This document shows positions 23,901 through 35,900 of a stretch of DNA of 64,000 nt, one piece after another; position 1 is the stretch's first letter; the number at the start of each line of letters is the position of its first letter. Made by a program: the position numbers and the translations under genes. The DNA comes from Saccharina japonica (taxonomy: Eukaryota; Sar; Phaeophyceae; Laminariales; Laminariaceae). The stretch spans positions 1,526,652 to 1,590,651 of the forward strand of contig MEHQ01003854.1 in the NCBI GenBank assembly GCA_008828725.1, given 5' to 3'. The notes beneath the pieces are model-generated. The model made no database searches. It saw nothing but the letters and a program-made list of their open reading frames with translations, and was not told where the DNA came from.

Positions 23901-26900
23901 CACATGTGGATAACAATTGGAAATAACAAGGCTATCGTTAGCGCGGAGAAACGGAACGTCCCTTATATTTCCGTGATGAGGAATACAGTAGAAACCGTAT
24001 AACCTGTGACTGCAGTATCTAACAACTCACGTATAGCTATACAACAAACCACACGAATATGCATCCAATATATGTACATAATCGCAAGTTGAATTCCCTT
24101 CTCCCAGGAGGCCAACGCAAACACAGGCGAGACCACACGTGCACAACACTCACCTCCAGAGTATACGATAATTTTGGGGTTATTACGATGCGAGTTTCTG
24201 ATTTTGACCACGCCTCTCGTGATAGGGACCCCTCGCAAAATAGCGTCGACCGTTTTTTTACTTGATTAAACAGTTGATTATGTCTGCATTTTTCCGTCGG
24301 CACTTTTCATTAAATTATCAAAATTTATTTTGTCGTTTACGTTGTTATCCAACATGTTCTCATAATTTTATCTGTCTACTACGTTGTACTCTAACATAAA
24401 AAGAAGAAGATGTGAGTTGTACACGGGTCTCGAACCCCGGACCTTTGTGTCGGCAAGTCCCTATACAACTTGTCACTCTACTCGTACAAAATGTGTGTAC
24501 AACCAATTTTCTTTGTTTCTATAGTAGACGTACTGCAACTCTAACGGAAAAAAAGGAAGTGTATAGGGCCTCCAACCCTTGACCCTCGTATTGAGAAGAT
24601 CCTACACCACATGCTAACCTACTGGTACAAGTTGTGTCTACAACCGTTTTTATTTATTTCTATAGTAGACCTACTGCAACTCTAACAGAAAAAGACGTGG
24701 TCAACACGCGTGACCCTCGTGTGTGTTGGCTTCACATTGAACCGTGTGCAAACGTTCAATCACACCCGTTACTTTACTCGCCCTTTCTGTTTATTATGGT
24801 CGGTTTTGTTTATGTCTATAATAGTCGTACCAATACATGACGTACATACACGTTGTGTATTGATAGTAACTACACACGAAAATTGGTTTCCAACTGCTTA
24901 TTATTATTATGCTCCTGTGTATTGGTTTTCATCGAGTAGCTGTTAAGGCTGCCAGCGAAATCGAAAAGTGCCTAAGGCTTTCTGCAACACCAATGACATG
25001 GACCCGGGGGATGTTCCTCCAGAACTCCAGTGCCTCACGCAGGTGGAGCATATGCTCATCGCGATAGCCTGCGCCATCATGCGCGTGTACCGCCTAAAGG
25101 GAGGGCAGAGGGCGTTCTCGGGGCACGTCGTCGACGCTGTTTCCTCTTTTCTTTCCCCACCAATGCACGCAAGTTGACGACAGTTACTAATATCCTCCTG
25201 CGCGAGTTCCTAGCGACAGCTTCTGGCGTACTATCTTCGTCACACCTTCAGTTACCGTAATGTGTTGTTTGTTCGTTATTCTCCGCTACGATGCATGCGT
25301 TAATGCATCAAGGTGCCTCACCTCCAACTCGCTAACCGCGGTACCAGCCGGCGTCTTCAGCAATCTTCCTTCTCTGGAAGCATTGTGAGTGGAGTCTATG
25401 TGTTTGCTCTCTTTTCCTTGCGTCTTCTAGTACGCAGGAAATGGTGAACGTCCGGCTTTGAGATACAGCGGACTCAACGTGACACCACTTGGGCCCGAGG
25501 TTAGCCCCAGTGATGCCTTTCAGTTCATAATCAGTTCGCAGCTTGGACGGCTCGTGGGGGTATTGGAGTCGCACTCTGCGAGATGCCGTGATCCCTAAAC
25601 ATACTGGTTTTAAAGCATGTTGCTCCCTTTGGAACAATTCGTCGTTGAACCAGGTACTTCGACTACAATTCGATTCAGACCATCGCGATGGGGGCTTTCG
25701 AGGGTTTGGGGAGTCTGCAGGACATGTGAGTGGGAGAGTGTGGATGCCGTTTGTTTCGACCCGAGAAAAAAGACACGGATACATATTCCACACCCTTCGC
25801 TGATGCTGCGACAACGAGTGGCCTCTTGTGATAGGGACCCCTCGCAAAATAGCGTCGACCGTTTTTATACTTGATCAAGCCGTTGATTATGTCTGCACTT
25901 TTCCGTCGGCACGTTTCATTAAATTATCAGCATTTTATTTGTCTTTTACGTTGTTGTCCAACATATTATCATACTTTTATCTGTATACTACGTTGTACTC
26001 TAACATAAAAAGAAGGACATGTGATTCGTACACGGGTCTCGAACCCCGGACCTTTGTGGTAACAAGTCCCTACACAACCTGCCACTCTACTCGTACAAGT
26101 TGTGTGTACAACCGATTTTCTTTTGTTATATAGTAGACATACTGCAACTCTAACGGAAAAAAAGGAAGTGTATAGGTCTCGAACCCATGACCCTCGTATT
26201 GAGAAGACCCTACACCACCTACTAACCTACTCGTACAAGTTGTGTCTAAACCAATTTTCTATATTTCTATAGTAGGCCTGCTGCAACTCTATCGGGGGAA
26301 AAAAAAGTGTATAGGTCTCGAACCCGTGACCCTCGTGTTTAGAATATCCTACACTACCTGCTAACCTACTCGTCCAAGTTGTGTATTCTACCACCTTTTT
26401 TTTATATAGTAGACCTACTGCAACTCTAACAGAAAAATACGTGGTCAACAAGCGTGATCTTCGTGTGTGTTGGCTTCACATTGAACCGTGTGCAAACGTT
26501 CAGATCACACCCGTTACTTTACTCGCCCTTTCTGTTTCTTACGGTCGGTTTTGTTTATTTCTATACTAGACGTACCCGTATGCGACGTACATACACGTGG
26601 CGTATAGATAGTAACTACACAGGAAAATTGGTTTCCAACTGCTTATTATTATGATGCTCCTCCTGTGTATTGCTTTTGAGCAGCTGTTAAGGCTGCCAGC
26701 GAAATCGAAAAGTGCTTATAGCTTTCTGCAACGCCAATGACATGGACCCGGGGGATGTTCCTCCAGAACTCCAGTGCCTAACGCAAGTGGAGCAGATGCC
26801 CATAGCCATAGCCTGCGCCATCATGCGCGTGCACCGCCTAAAGGGAGGGCAGAGGGCGTTCTCGGCGCACGTCGTCGACGTTGTTTCCTCTTTTCTTTCC

Positions 26901-29900
26901 CCTCTAACGCACGCAAGTTGACGACAGTTACTAATATCCTCCTGCGCGAGTTCCTAGCGACATCTACTCGTATACTATATTCGTCACACCTTCAGTTACC
27001 GTAATGTGTCGTTTGTTCGTTATTCTCCGCTACGATGCATGCGTTAACGTATCAAGGGGCCTCACCTCCAACTCGCTAACCGCGGTACCAGCCGGCGTCT
27101 TCAGCGATCTGCCTTCTCTGGAAACAATGTGAGTGGAGTCTATATGGGTTCGCTCTCTTATCCTTACGTCTTCTTGTACGCAGAAAATGATGAACGTTCG
27201 GCTTTGATGTACAGCGGACTCAACGTGACACCACTTGGGCCCGAGGTTAGCTCCAGTGATGCCTTTTAGTTCATAATCAGTTCGCGGCTTGGACGTGGGG
27301 GTATTGGAGTCGCACTCTGCGAGATGCCGTGATCCCTAAATATAATGGTTCGAAAGCATGTTGATCCCTTTGGAACAATTCGTCGTTGAACCAGGTACTT
27401 CGACGACAATTCGATTCAGACCATCGCGATGGGTGCTTTCGAGGGTTTGGGGAGTCTGCAGAACATGTGAGTGGGCGAGTGTGGATGCCGTTCGTTTCGG
27501 CCCGAGAAAATAGATACGGATACATATTCCACACCCTTCGCTGGTGCGGCGACAACGAGTGGCCGCTGACTATCGATAACTCGTCCTCATAAAGACGGTC
27601 GCAGTGTGTTTTCACGCCCGCGAACTCCGCGTCCGCTCTTTAAAGGGAACCGGAAGCTGGGTGAGAGGTGGTTAACGTTCCCACGAACAGCAAAAAATAA
27701 ATAACTTATTTCGAAAGAGACAAGTACTCGCGGAGGGGCGCAGTGCCGCGACGACAACATTATTTCACCGGTTGCACTTCAACTTTCTCCCGGGAGGGAC
27801 ATCATGTTGATATGTAAAGTTTCCCGTAGAAAGCGCCAGGCTACTTTCAGCAGATATCGTCAGCCTTTAAAGCAGGGACGTGTTGCGTTTTCAACAGACA
27901 ATGCAGTAGAACGGATACGAGATGTTATGGCAAGCAGTCGACATAGAGCATATACTAACGTCCGTTCACCGGTCAATCTGGCGCGAGTGACCTCCGTCTC
28001 CTTAAGAAGACACATACTTTTGAATTACATTACCATATTTAGGTGTCGCTCGCCTGTGCCCACTGTTCACTCTGCGAAGCGTACGGAAATGTGTGGGATA
28101 CAAGCGTAGCACTGTATGCACTCTCGTACGCACATATACAAGTACGCCTGAGCATAAATCTACCTCGCAAAAATAGTCGGTGCGAGAAGTAAAGTCGTAT
28201 GGGCCTTGTTCGAGTGATATACCCCTCACGCGGCCATGCGAGAGCGATTGCTTTCTTGTGGTTCCTCGCTCTAAAGGGGGGCATTCGTTGTTGTGCTGTT
28301 CGAACAGGGACTTGAGCTACAACAACATGGTGACCATCGAGGCCTTTTTTTTTCAGGGCTTGGAGGCTCTTGAACAATTGTGAGTGAGCGAGTGACGGTG
28401 ATGTAAATCTCGACCCAAGGAAATACACACGCAAAATACGCTTTCATACGCTGCCTGTGCTCTGCTACATCACTGGTCTCCTGACAATCGGTGACTCGTC
28501 GGCATGAATCTCGTTACAGCGTGCTTAGAGACAAAGGAAATAAAAGGCACTTCTCGATGCACACCGGATTCTGAGAAGGGGGTTACCCTCCTCATTGCTG
28601 TCTGTGGAAGTGGCCACACCAGACATCAAATCGTTTCATCGGGGGCTTCCATCCATACGAATGTCCACCTTACAAGTGGTTCTTAGCGGGATGAAGCTCA
28701 CCCCTTCACGCGACTCGCTCAACGCCTCGATATACCGAAGCTACTACTGCAGTGCACATGTACTCGTAGAACGCCCTAATTCAAAACTAAACATTTGAGC
28801 CTGGAACAACATCCCTGTTTCTCTTTTGGTGTCCGGCACTACTGCCGCTGCTGTAGCCCTGAAGCTTGCACTACGTATATACCCTATTTTTATTTGGCAT
28901 TCGTTCGTAGGAGATGCTGCTGGTCGGACCAAGCATTGCGACGGCAACGAATGGTGAAATCAGTGATTCGATAATACGTCGAGACAGACGGCGGCGACGT
29001 AATTGGCAAGGCCAGCCCTAGATTTTGACAGTTGAAACGTTCTAATAAACGTCCATTTCATTCTGAAAACAGCAAGTGACTTGTAGCCGCAGAGCAAAAC
29101 ACCATGTCGTGCTGCATTCCTCTTGTTTCCCAACGAACCACACTGGGACATCAGGAAGCACACGGCAGCAAAAACATGTGAAGCACAAGTATACTATACA
29201 CAAGCAGTCACCAGTGGAGCCTTACAGGCTCGGCACATCGGCGCACCTCCACATATGTGCACATCGGCAATGTTCGGACCATATCGTATGATACAACGTA
29301 CGCGAATGACTCCTCGTCGGCGATATTCGTACGAGCATCAGCATGGGGCAAGCTCGTACGAGGCCATCGTCTCGATAAACATCACCCAGGATCTACGAGC
29401 GTGCTTGAAGTCGTCATCGGGACTAATGAGTTATTCCACATTGAAAACAAAAGCATATCTCATATGCTTCCTATGGTCGATAGTCAACTTTGGAAGCTGC
29501 GTCGAGCGCTTCATACATTCCTCGAAAAGGGTATAGGCCGGTGCCTGCTCTGGGTGCTTACAGAGACAAGAGGGCGTCACTACAGACATGCGTTCCAGAT
29601 ATATGACTTCGGCCTCGCATGTATCTCATGCCAGGATGAAACCTGCGATCTGCGATCTTGTGATGTATCGGGTCGCCGTCCTGCCCCCTGCCTAGCATGC
29701 AATTGAGTGAACGTTCATCAAGATAGCGTGTATGTGTTCGCTCCTACTTTCTAGATTGACAAGAATCAATGTATACACACGCACACTGCTATTCCGTGGC
29801 TACCTACGCTACATTACGGTGTGGGACTATTCTCAAAACGAATACGCCGCTGCGCAGTTGCTAAATAAACCCTGATCAGTTTACCTTTCGGTCAAATCAT

Positions 29901-32900
29901 TCGTTGGGTGCGCAAATTGAGAAATATACTTAGTTTCAATCCCTTTAGGGTTTAGTTTCTGTTTTGGCTCAAATATAACTCAATATTTACTTGATCTGTG
30001 TTTTTTTTTTTCCCCGTGGTGTTTTACCGCTTTCGCCGCCGGGCGACCACCCAGCCCCGAGCAAGCCACTACCGCGCTCTCGCGGCGCTGCCTTCGCACA
30101 TGCCACCCCCCGCGACCCGTGTGAAGTCTGCTGGACCTGCTCGGTAAAATCGGCGGAGAATCCTGCTACCCGTGCAAAAATGTCAATATTCACTTGGTTA
30201 AAGACTCAGCCACTATTTTCAAGGCGGCAGGAGGAAAAACCAAGGAAAACATATTGGTTGTTGGTTTTCACGCTTGATTATTAGACATGAATAAATATAT
30301 CAAGGGTGCACATATAAAACAATTCGAGACCCACACTCCAATTGTTGTATTTCGGGCCTGGGGGACGGTGATACTTATCACCTTTACTGAATCCTATATA
30401 AACCACGACTCAACACTAATTACTATACACAACAAGTGACTTGATCTTAGAATGTGGACTGGGGACGAAACTACCTGACTTGGCTGGGCATAGTGGGAAT
30501 ATATGTACTCTATGAGACGCCACGTAGACGAACGACACGGCGCGGAGTCGAAACTCAGGATGCAGGACTCCGAAGGCCAGCAGTGGTTTTCGAGTATTAT
30601 CGTCAGCAAACACGAGATGGAAGCTGCGGCAGAGTTCCTTAAAGGGAATCTAAGACGAAAGGGTGGAGCAATTGGTGCAGAAAAACAAAGTTTTATTCGT
30701 GGAAGCAAAGAGGGGGGAACCGTGCCCAGAAGCAAGAAGGGTCGCACAGGTCCGGCGGGAGCCTCTGACAATTGGAGCGAATCGTCGTCCAGCGACGAGG
30801 AGGAAGGATAAGAAGAAGGAAGAAAAACAGAACGAGAAGCAGAACGGGCACAACGAGAAGCACAACGGGCACAACGAGAAGAACAAGAACAAGAAGAACA
30901 CGAAGAACAAGAATATATCACGACATCGTGTGCAGTGGGCTCCCGGTGTTAAGAGATTCAACTTGGTATCGTTCAGGCTCATTGTCTTAATTTGTTTCCG
31001 ACTTTGCTCTAACAATTTCGCATATGAATCAACGACGATCCAAATGGTGAGCGGTGCTTCTTGACCCATATCTCCCATTGCTCATGTCGAATTAAGCTCA
31101 TTTTTCGTAACACATATTCTATCAACCGCAAGCGTCCACTACTACTGCTGTAGTTTTGTTGAATGGTGCTTTTTGCGCCGTTCCTAACGAACAAACAAAA
31201 TCACGATTCTACTACAGTAGTAGATGTTTTGTGCAATTAATCGTGATTTTTTATGTCATGATTCACAAAAACAAACTCACTATTCCTGAGTCCAATATTT
31301 TTACGTTTTTCCCTGAGTGAAGCAAAGTCACGATTGATGACATTTTGTCTTGGGTTCAAAATACGCCTGATCAAGGCACTACGTAACCCACCCGACACCA
31401 AAGGTATCTGAAGGCTGGTATAGGGGCATGGCAGACTCGCTTCATACGCCGATTGTTGAAAGCGAACGGCTGCCTCCAGACGCTGCTGGGTGCGGGCTAA
31501 TGAGCTCGCTGTGGCATCAAAATCTCAAGGGAGAGACGAAGCGTGAAGAAAAAGCAAAAACAAAAATGAGAACCTCACGGGCCGGGCAGCGCAGACGAAA
31601 TGTCAGAGAGATGGGCACCTCGCGCGGACCTGGCCTGGCCGACGGCGCATGAGGTCGGTATATCACAGGCGGGGTCAGGGATCGGCCCGTTACTCGTACT
31701 TAAATCACGAGCCGGGTGGGGCACGTCCGAACTGACACGGCCTCGCCGTTAGCTACCTGCGAGAGTTGACGCCACCCTTAAATACTGTTGTATTATAGAT
31801 ATCGATTGTTTGAAAATTCGAATATTTTACGAAACGTGACAAAGCATCATCTATTATCGTTGAGAGGAACTATAATGAGTTGTGACTTTTGTTGTCGTGA
31901 CTAAACGTCGCGAACCTTGATTTATTTTAAATCGTTAGAAACGACCCATAATGCTTAGTAAAACCCCGAAGAGGAACTCGCGAATCTTGTCCCTATTGTG
32001 CTATAATCGAAAAACAACAAAATCACCATCTGTGACACTTTGCCGTTGCTTTACTCGTACTGTTTTTTAGTATACGCGCCTGATAAAGGCACTGTGTATA
32101 AATTACCCACGCAATCCAGTGGTATATCCAAATACCTGCTTAGGGGTGTATAGCTGACTCTCCTTCGGAGAGTGATTGTGGACAGCAAGCCGCCCTCAAA
32201 AGCAGCCGCTGTACGCGGGAAAAAGCGCACGTTGCGGCTTTGAAACCTCGAGGAGAAGGATAACAAGCACAGAGAATAAGCGGAGGGAACTAAAATGAGT
32301 ATCCGGGCGAGGCCGGACTGACGAATAGTGAGATTGGAATCTCGCCGACCGGGCCGGACCTACGGCTCGGTATATTGAAATGTCACCATTTGAACTCATA
32401 GTGACACCTTTGGGTCCGAGTTTCGCTCAAGCGATGTCTTTCAGTTAATAATCAGTTCGTGGCTTGCATGCGTCGTGGGGCTATTGGAGTCGCACTCTGC
32501 GAGATGACGTAGTCCTCATACTAGTTTCAATACATGTTGCTCTCTTTGCACAATTTCGTCGTCGTGACAGGAACCTGCACCAAAATGCCATCCAGACCAT
32601 CGCGATGGGGGCTTTCAAGGATTTGGGGAGTCTGCAGTTCATGTGAGTGAGCGAATGAGGATTCCGTTCCTCTCGACCCGAGAAAATAGTCACGGAATAC
32701 ATATTTCACACCCTCTCACACGCTGGTTCTGCGATAACGAGCGACCGCTGACTTTCGATAACTCATTATCATGCAGACGGACGTTTGAACGCCACCAAAC
32801 TCCGAGTCTTCTCTTGATACGTACCGGAATTCGGTGACAGTTGGGTAACATCCCCACGAACACCAAGACTTGGGGAACTGGTTACCGGAGGACGGGCTCC

Positions 32901-35900
32901 GTGCCGCAATAAAACATAAATTTACCTGTTTTACTCGCACTCTCTCCTGGGAGGGACATGGTGTTGGTATGTGTAGGCACCCGTAGCAAACGCCAGGCTG
33001 CGTTAAGTAGATATCGTCAGCGGGAAAAATCAGAAATATTACTATATAAACACATAATGCCGTAGGACGTGTACGAGATGTTATGCAAGGGGCCAACAGT
33101 TAGCATATGATAAACGTCCGTTCCCCGGTCAATCTCGCGAGTGACTTCGGTCCCCTCGAGAAGACAGGTATATTAACATATGTAGGTGTCGCTCGCCTGT
33201 GCCCACTGCTCACTCTGCGAAGCCTAACGACAATGTGTAAGATACAATCGTATCACTGAATACACCCTTATAATACCGTGTACATATAAGCCTGAGCAAA
33301 AACCAATCTCGCAAAAATAGTGGGTACGAGAAGAAAAAGCGTATGGGCCTTGTTCGCGTGATACACACCCCGTGCTGTCATGCGATATCAGTTTCTTCAG
33401 TGTGGTTCTGTGCGCTAAAGGGGGGCATTCGTTGTTGTGCGATTCGAACAGGGACCTGGGCGACAACTCCATTGCGACCATCGAGCCTTTTTTCTTCGAA
33501 GGCTTGGAGGCTCTTAAACGATTGTGAGTGGGCGAGTGACGGTGATGTCCATCTCGACCCAAGGAAATAAACACGGAAACAACCATTTATTTCGCTGCTG
33601 GTGTTGCCACAACATTGGTCTGCTGACGATGGATTACTCGGCTGCATTGAACTAGTTACACTGGAGGCAATCGAAATATAAGGCAAATCTCGATGCATTC
33701 CGGATTATGAGGAAGGGGTTACCTCGCCCCCCCGTCCCATGGCTGTCTCTGCACGTGGCCACATCAGACATAATATCAATTCATTGGAGACTGTCATCCA
33801 TATGACAGTCAGCCTCACGAGATTTGATACTGGGATGCTCTTTCGACGCACACATATCCTCACTACGTAGTGTAGCGCCTTCTTCTTGTAGAATATCTAC
33901 ATCTGTTGTACCAGCGCCAACAACGAGCTTCAATTTCGCTACAGTACAGTAAAAACGTCAGCAGCTGCATGGACGTATACAAGTGCATTGTCGATTGTAC
34001 CTGACCCCCTTTATGCATGTCGATCTCGGTGTTGGAGTTCGAAACAAAACCTCTCGTAGAAAATAGTTGGTATTAACAATCAAAACGCGAGCAGGCATCA
34101 TGTATGTACGCCCTTGCAAGGCTAGGTACAGACAAGCCCGGCCAAGCCACAACTCGCAATATAAGTCGTAGCAACCGTGTATGGGTTCCCGTTCGAGCTT
34201 TCGCGCACTCCACTCCCTCCAGTTCATGATTGATCGTGGTCCACTACGCTAGGAGGAGTGTTTTGTTCAATTGACCCTGAACAGTGAAAATATGTATACC
34301 TACCGAATAACGTCAACATGAGAACCTATTTTCCAACAATTTAAGGGATTCCTCGGTAGAATTAGCTACTTACATTCACCGCAAACCTTCGTGAACGGAA
34401 AGGTGGACGGCTCCCGCAGCAGTATAGCATTGCCACTCTTGAGGAAACGACAGACCGAGTAATTGTTGATTTACCGTTACCGAGCAAACGTTTACTAACG
34501 TCACTCATTTCGGTCCAAACGTTGCCGAGGTTATGTCGAGTTATCATTGTGGAGAATATTGTTACGACCGAACACGAGTTCCCTAATCTTGACCAACTCT
34601 CTCGTGATCGTGGTCTCTCGCAAGATTGCCTCAACCGTTGTTTTAATCGATTAAATTGTTGATTCCGTCTTTACTTTTCTGTCTTTACTTTTCATCAAAT
34701 TCTCAGAATTTTATCTGTCTACTACGTTGTACTCAAATATATTCTCAGAACTTTATCTGTCTACTACGTTGTACTCTATCATAAAAAGAAGAAATCATCG
34801 CACACGGTCTCGAACACGGTACTCTTAAGTTCACACGTCCGAATCCGACATGTTGCTCTTCTCGCTCAATTTCTTGACGGCATCAATTTTTTATTTATAT
34901 AGACGACGTACCAATATGCGACGTACTTACACCTGGTGGATTGATAACACGCAGGAATATCGACTTTCATCTAGTTATCCTCCTGTGTATCGCATTTGTC
35001 CGCGCCGCTGTAAACGCTGCCAGCGAGACAGCATGCTATTTTCTGATACGTTTCTACCACCAATCCTACAGAGTTGACAACAGTTACAAATATCCTGCTG
35101 CGCAAGTTCCTAGCGACAGCTACATTCTATCTTTATCAGCCAGCAAATATTGGTACGATGAAATGAGCGCCGACATATTTCGACACCCTTTTGCCGAATC
35201 CCGCCCCCTTGATTTCCGCCGCCTTGTATTGTGTGCCATATCAGGATACTCAATAGGAATGGGTTCAACAGGTTGCCCGTGGACGCCTTCACGGGTTTGT
35301 CCGCTCTGGAAGACCTGTAAGTGCCTCAGACGTTATTCCTTTTCTTGACAATGCCTGGACCGAGAGGAGGAACGTCTGAACGCGTTCCGGTGCTTCTGTG
35401 TTGGATGTCCGCCGTACCTCCATGAGATTTATCGCGTTTATGAATGACCTATCGATCTACACTTTAGCTACATGTGTGTACTATGCCACCGGTGGGTGGC
35501 ACGGCTTTGAATAACGTCTTGGGCCCCGGTCGGTCCTCTAGTGGCTAAACCTCGCCACTACTACGGTCAAGGTCGTGCTTTCGAGCCCTGCCAAGCAGGA
35601 TATGTTTCTAGTGGGAATGCTGACTCGCGCACGTGCCTTCACATTCCGACGGGAATCGGCGACGGTAGATATTTACATAAGTCTACCAGTGGTGACCACG
35701 AAGGCGCGCGCCGCAGTGACGGGGGTGGAGGAGTACGCGCTATGTTATCCCGGATTTTGAGATACGAACGGGATCGAGCTGGAAACAGAGTGCGGGTACA
35801 AAGGAGTGGAGGGTAACAAACACACAAACACATCGCAGGATCGTAACATCAACGTATATATCGAGATGTATTGCCTTTGTGGGAGGAACGGCCTGGAGTA

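Larger units (their letters stand above)
24205..25826 (+). repeat. Segmental duplication unit a (carries LRR exons 6 and 7)
   Basis: From CTCGTGATAGGGACCCC (about 24211) to just before CTTGTGATAGGGACCCC (25826), this block is repeated by 25827-27560. Exons are at the same offset (about 1742 nt). Intron, tRNA-like units, Helitron-like fragment and exons are all shared, so the copying was at DNA level. Confidence 0.85.
25827..27560 (+). repeat. Segmental duplication unit b (carries LRR exons 8 and 9)
   Basis: Near-identical to unit a but longer by about one 139-bp tRNA-like unit. Confidence 0.85.
27225..28740 (+). repeat. Block d (LRR exons 9 and 10), duplicated at 32398-33860
   Basis: Begins GTGACACCACTTGGGCCCGA and shares with 32398 onward TTGGAGTCGCACTCTGCGAG, the two LRR exons, an interior intron (CGCCTGTGCCCACTG, GGGGGCATTCGTTGTTGTGC) and a retroelement terminal-repeat piece at its end. 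Confidence 0.8.
32398..33860 (+). repeat. Copy of block d (LRR exons 11 and 12)
   Basis: Same arrangement as 27225-28740, more diverged than units a and b are from each other, so it is an older duplication. Confidence 0.8.

Noticed and set aside
29257..29706. 149-codon + strand frame with several cysteines inside a gene A intron
   Set aside because: Overlapping frames are equally open, no domain is recognised, and splice phases do not connect it with the LRR exons.
35243..35256. Alternative acceptor AATAG|GAATGG for LRR 10
   Set aside because: It would give a 60-nt exon with only 20 residues; the upstream acceptor gives the family-standard 72 nt.
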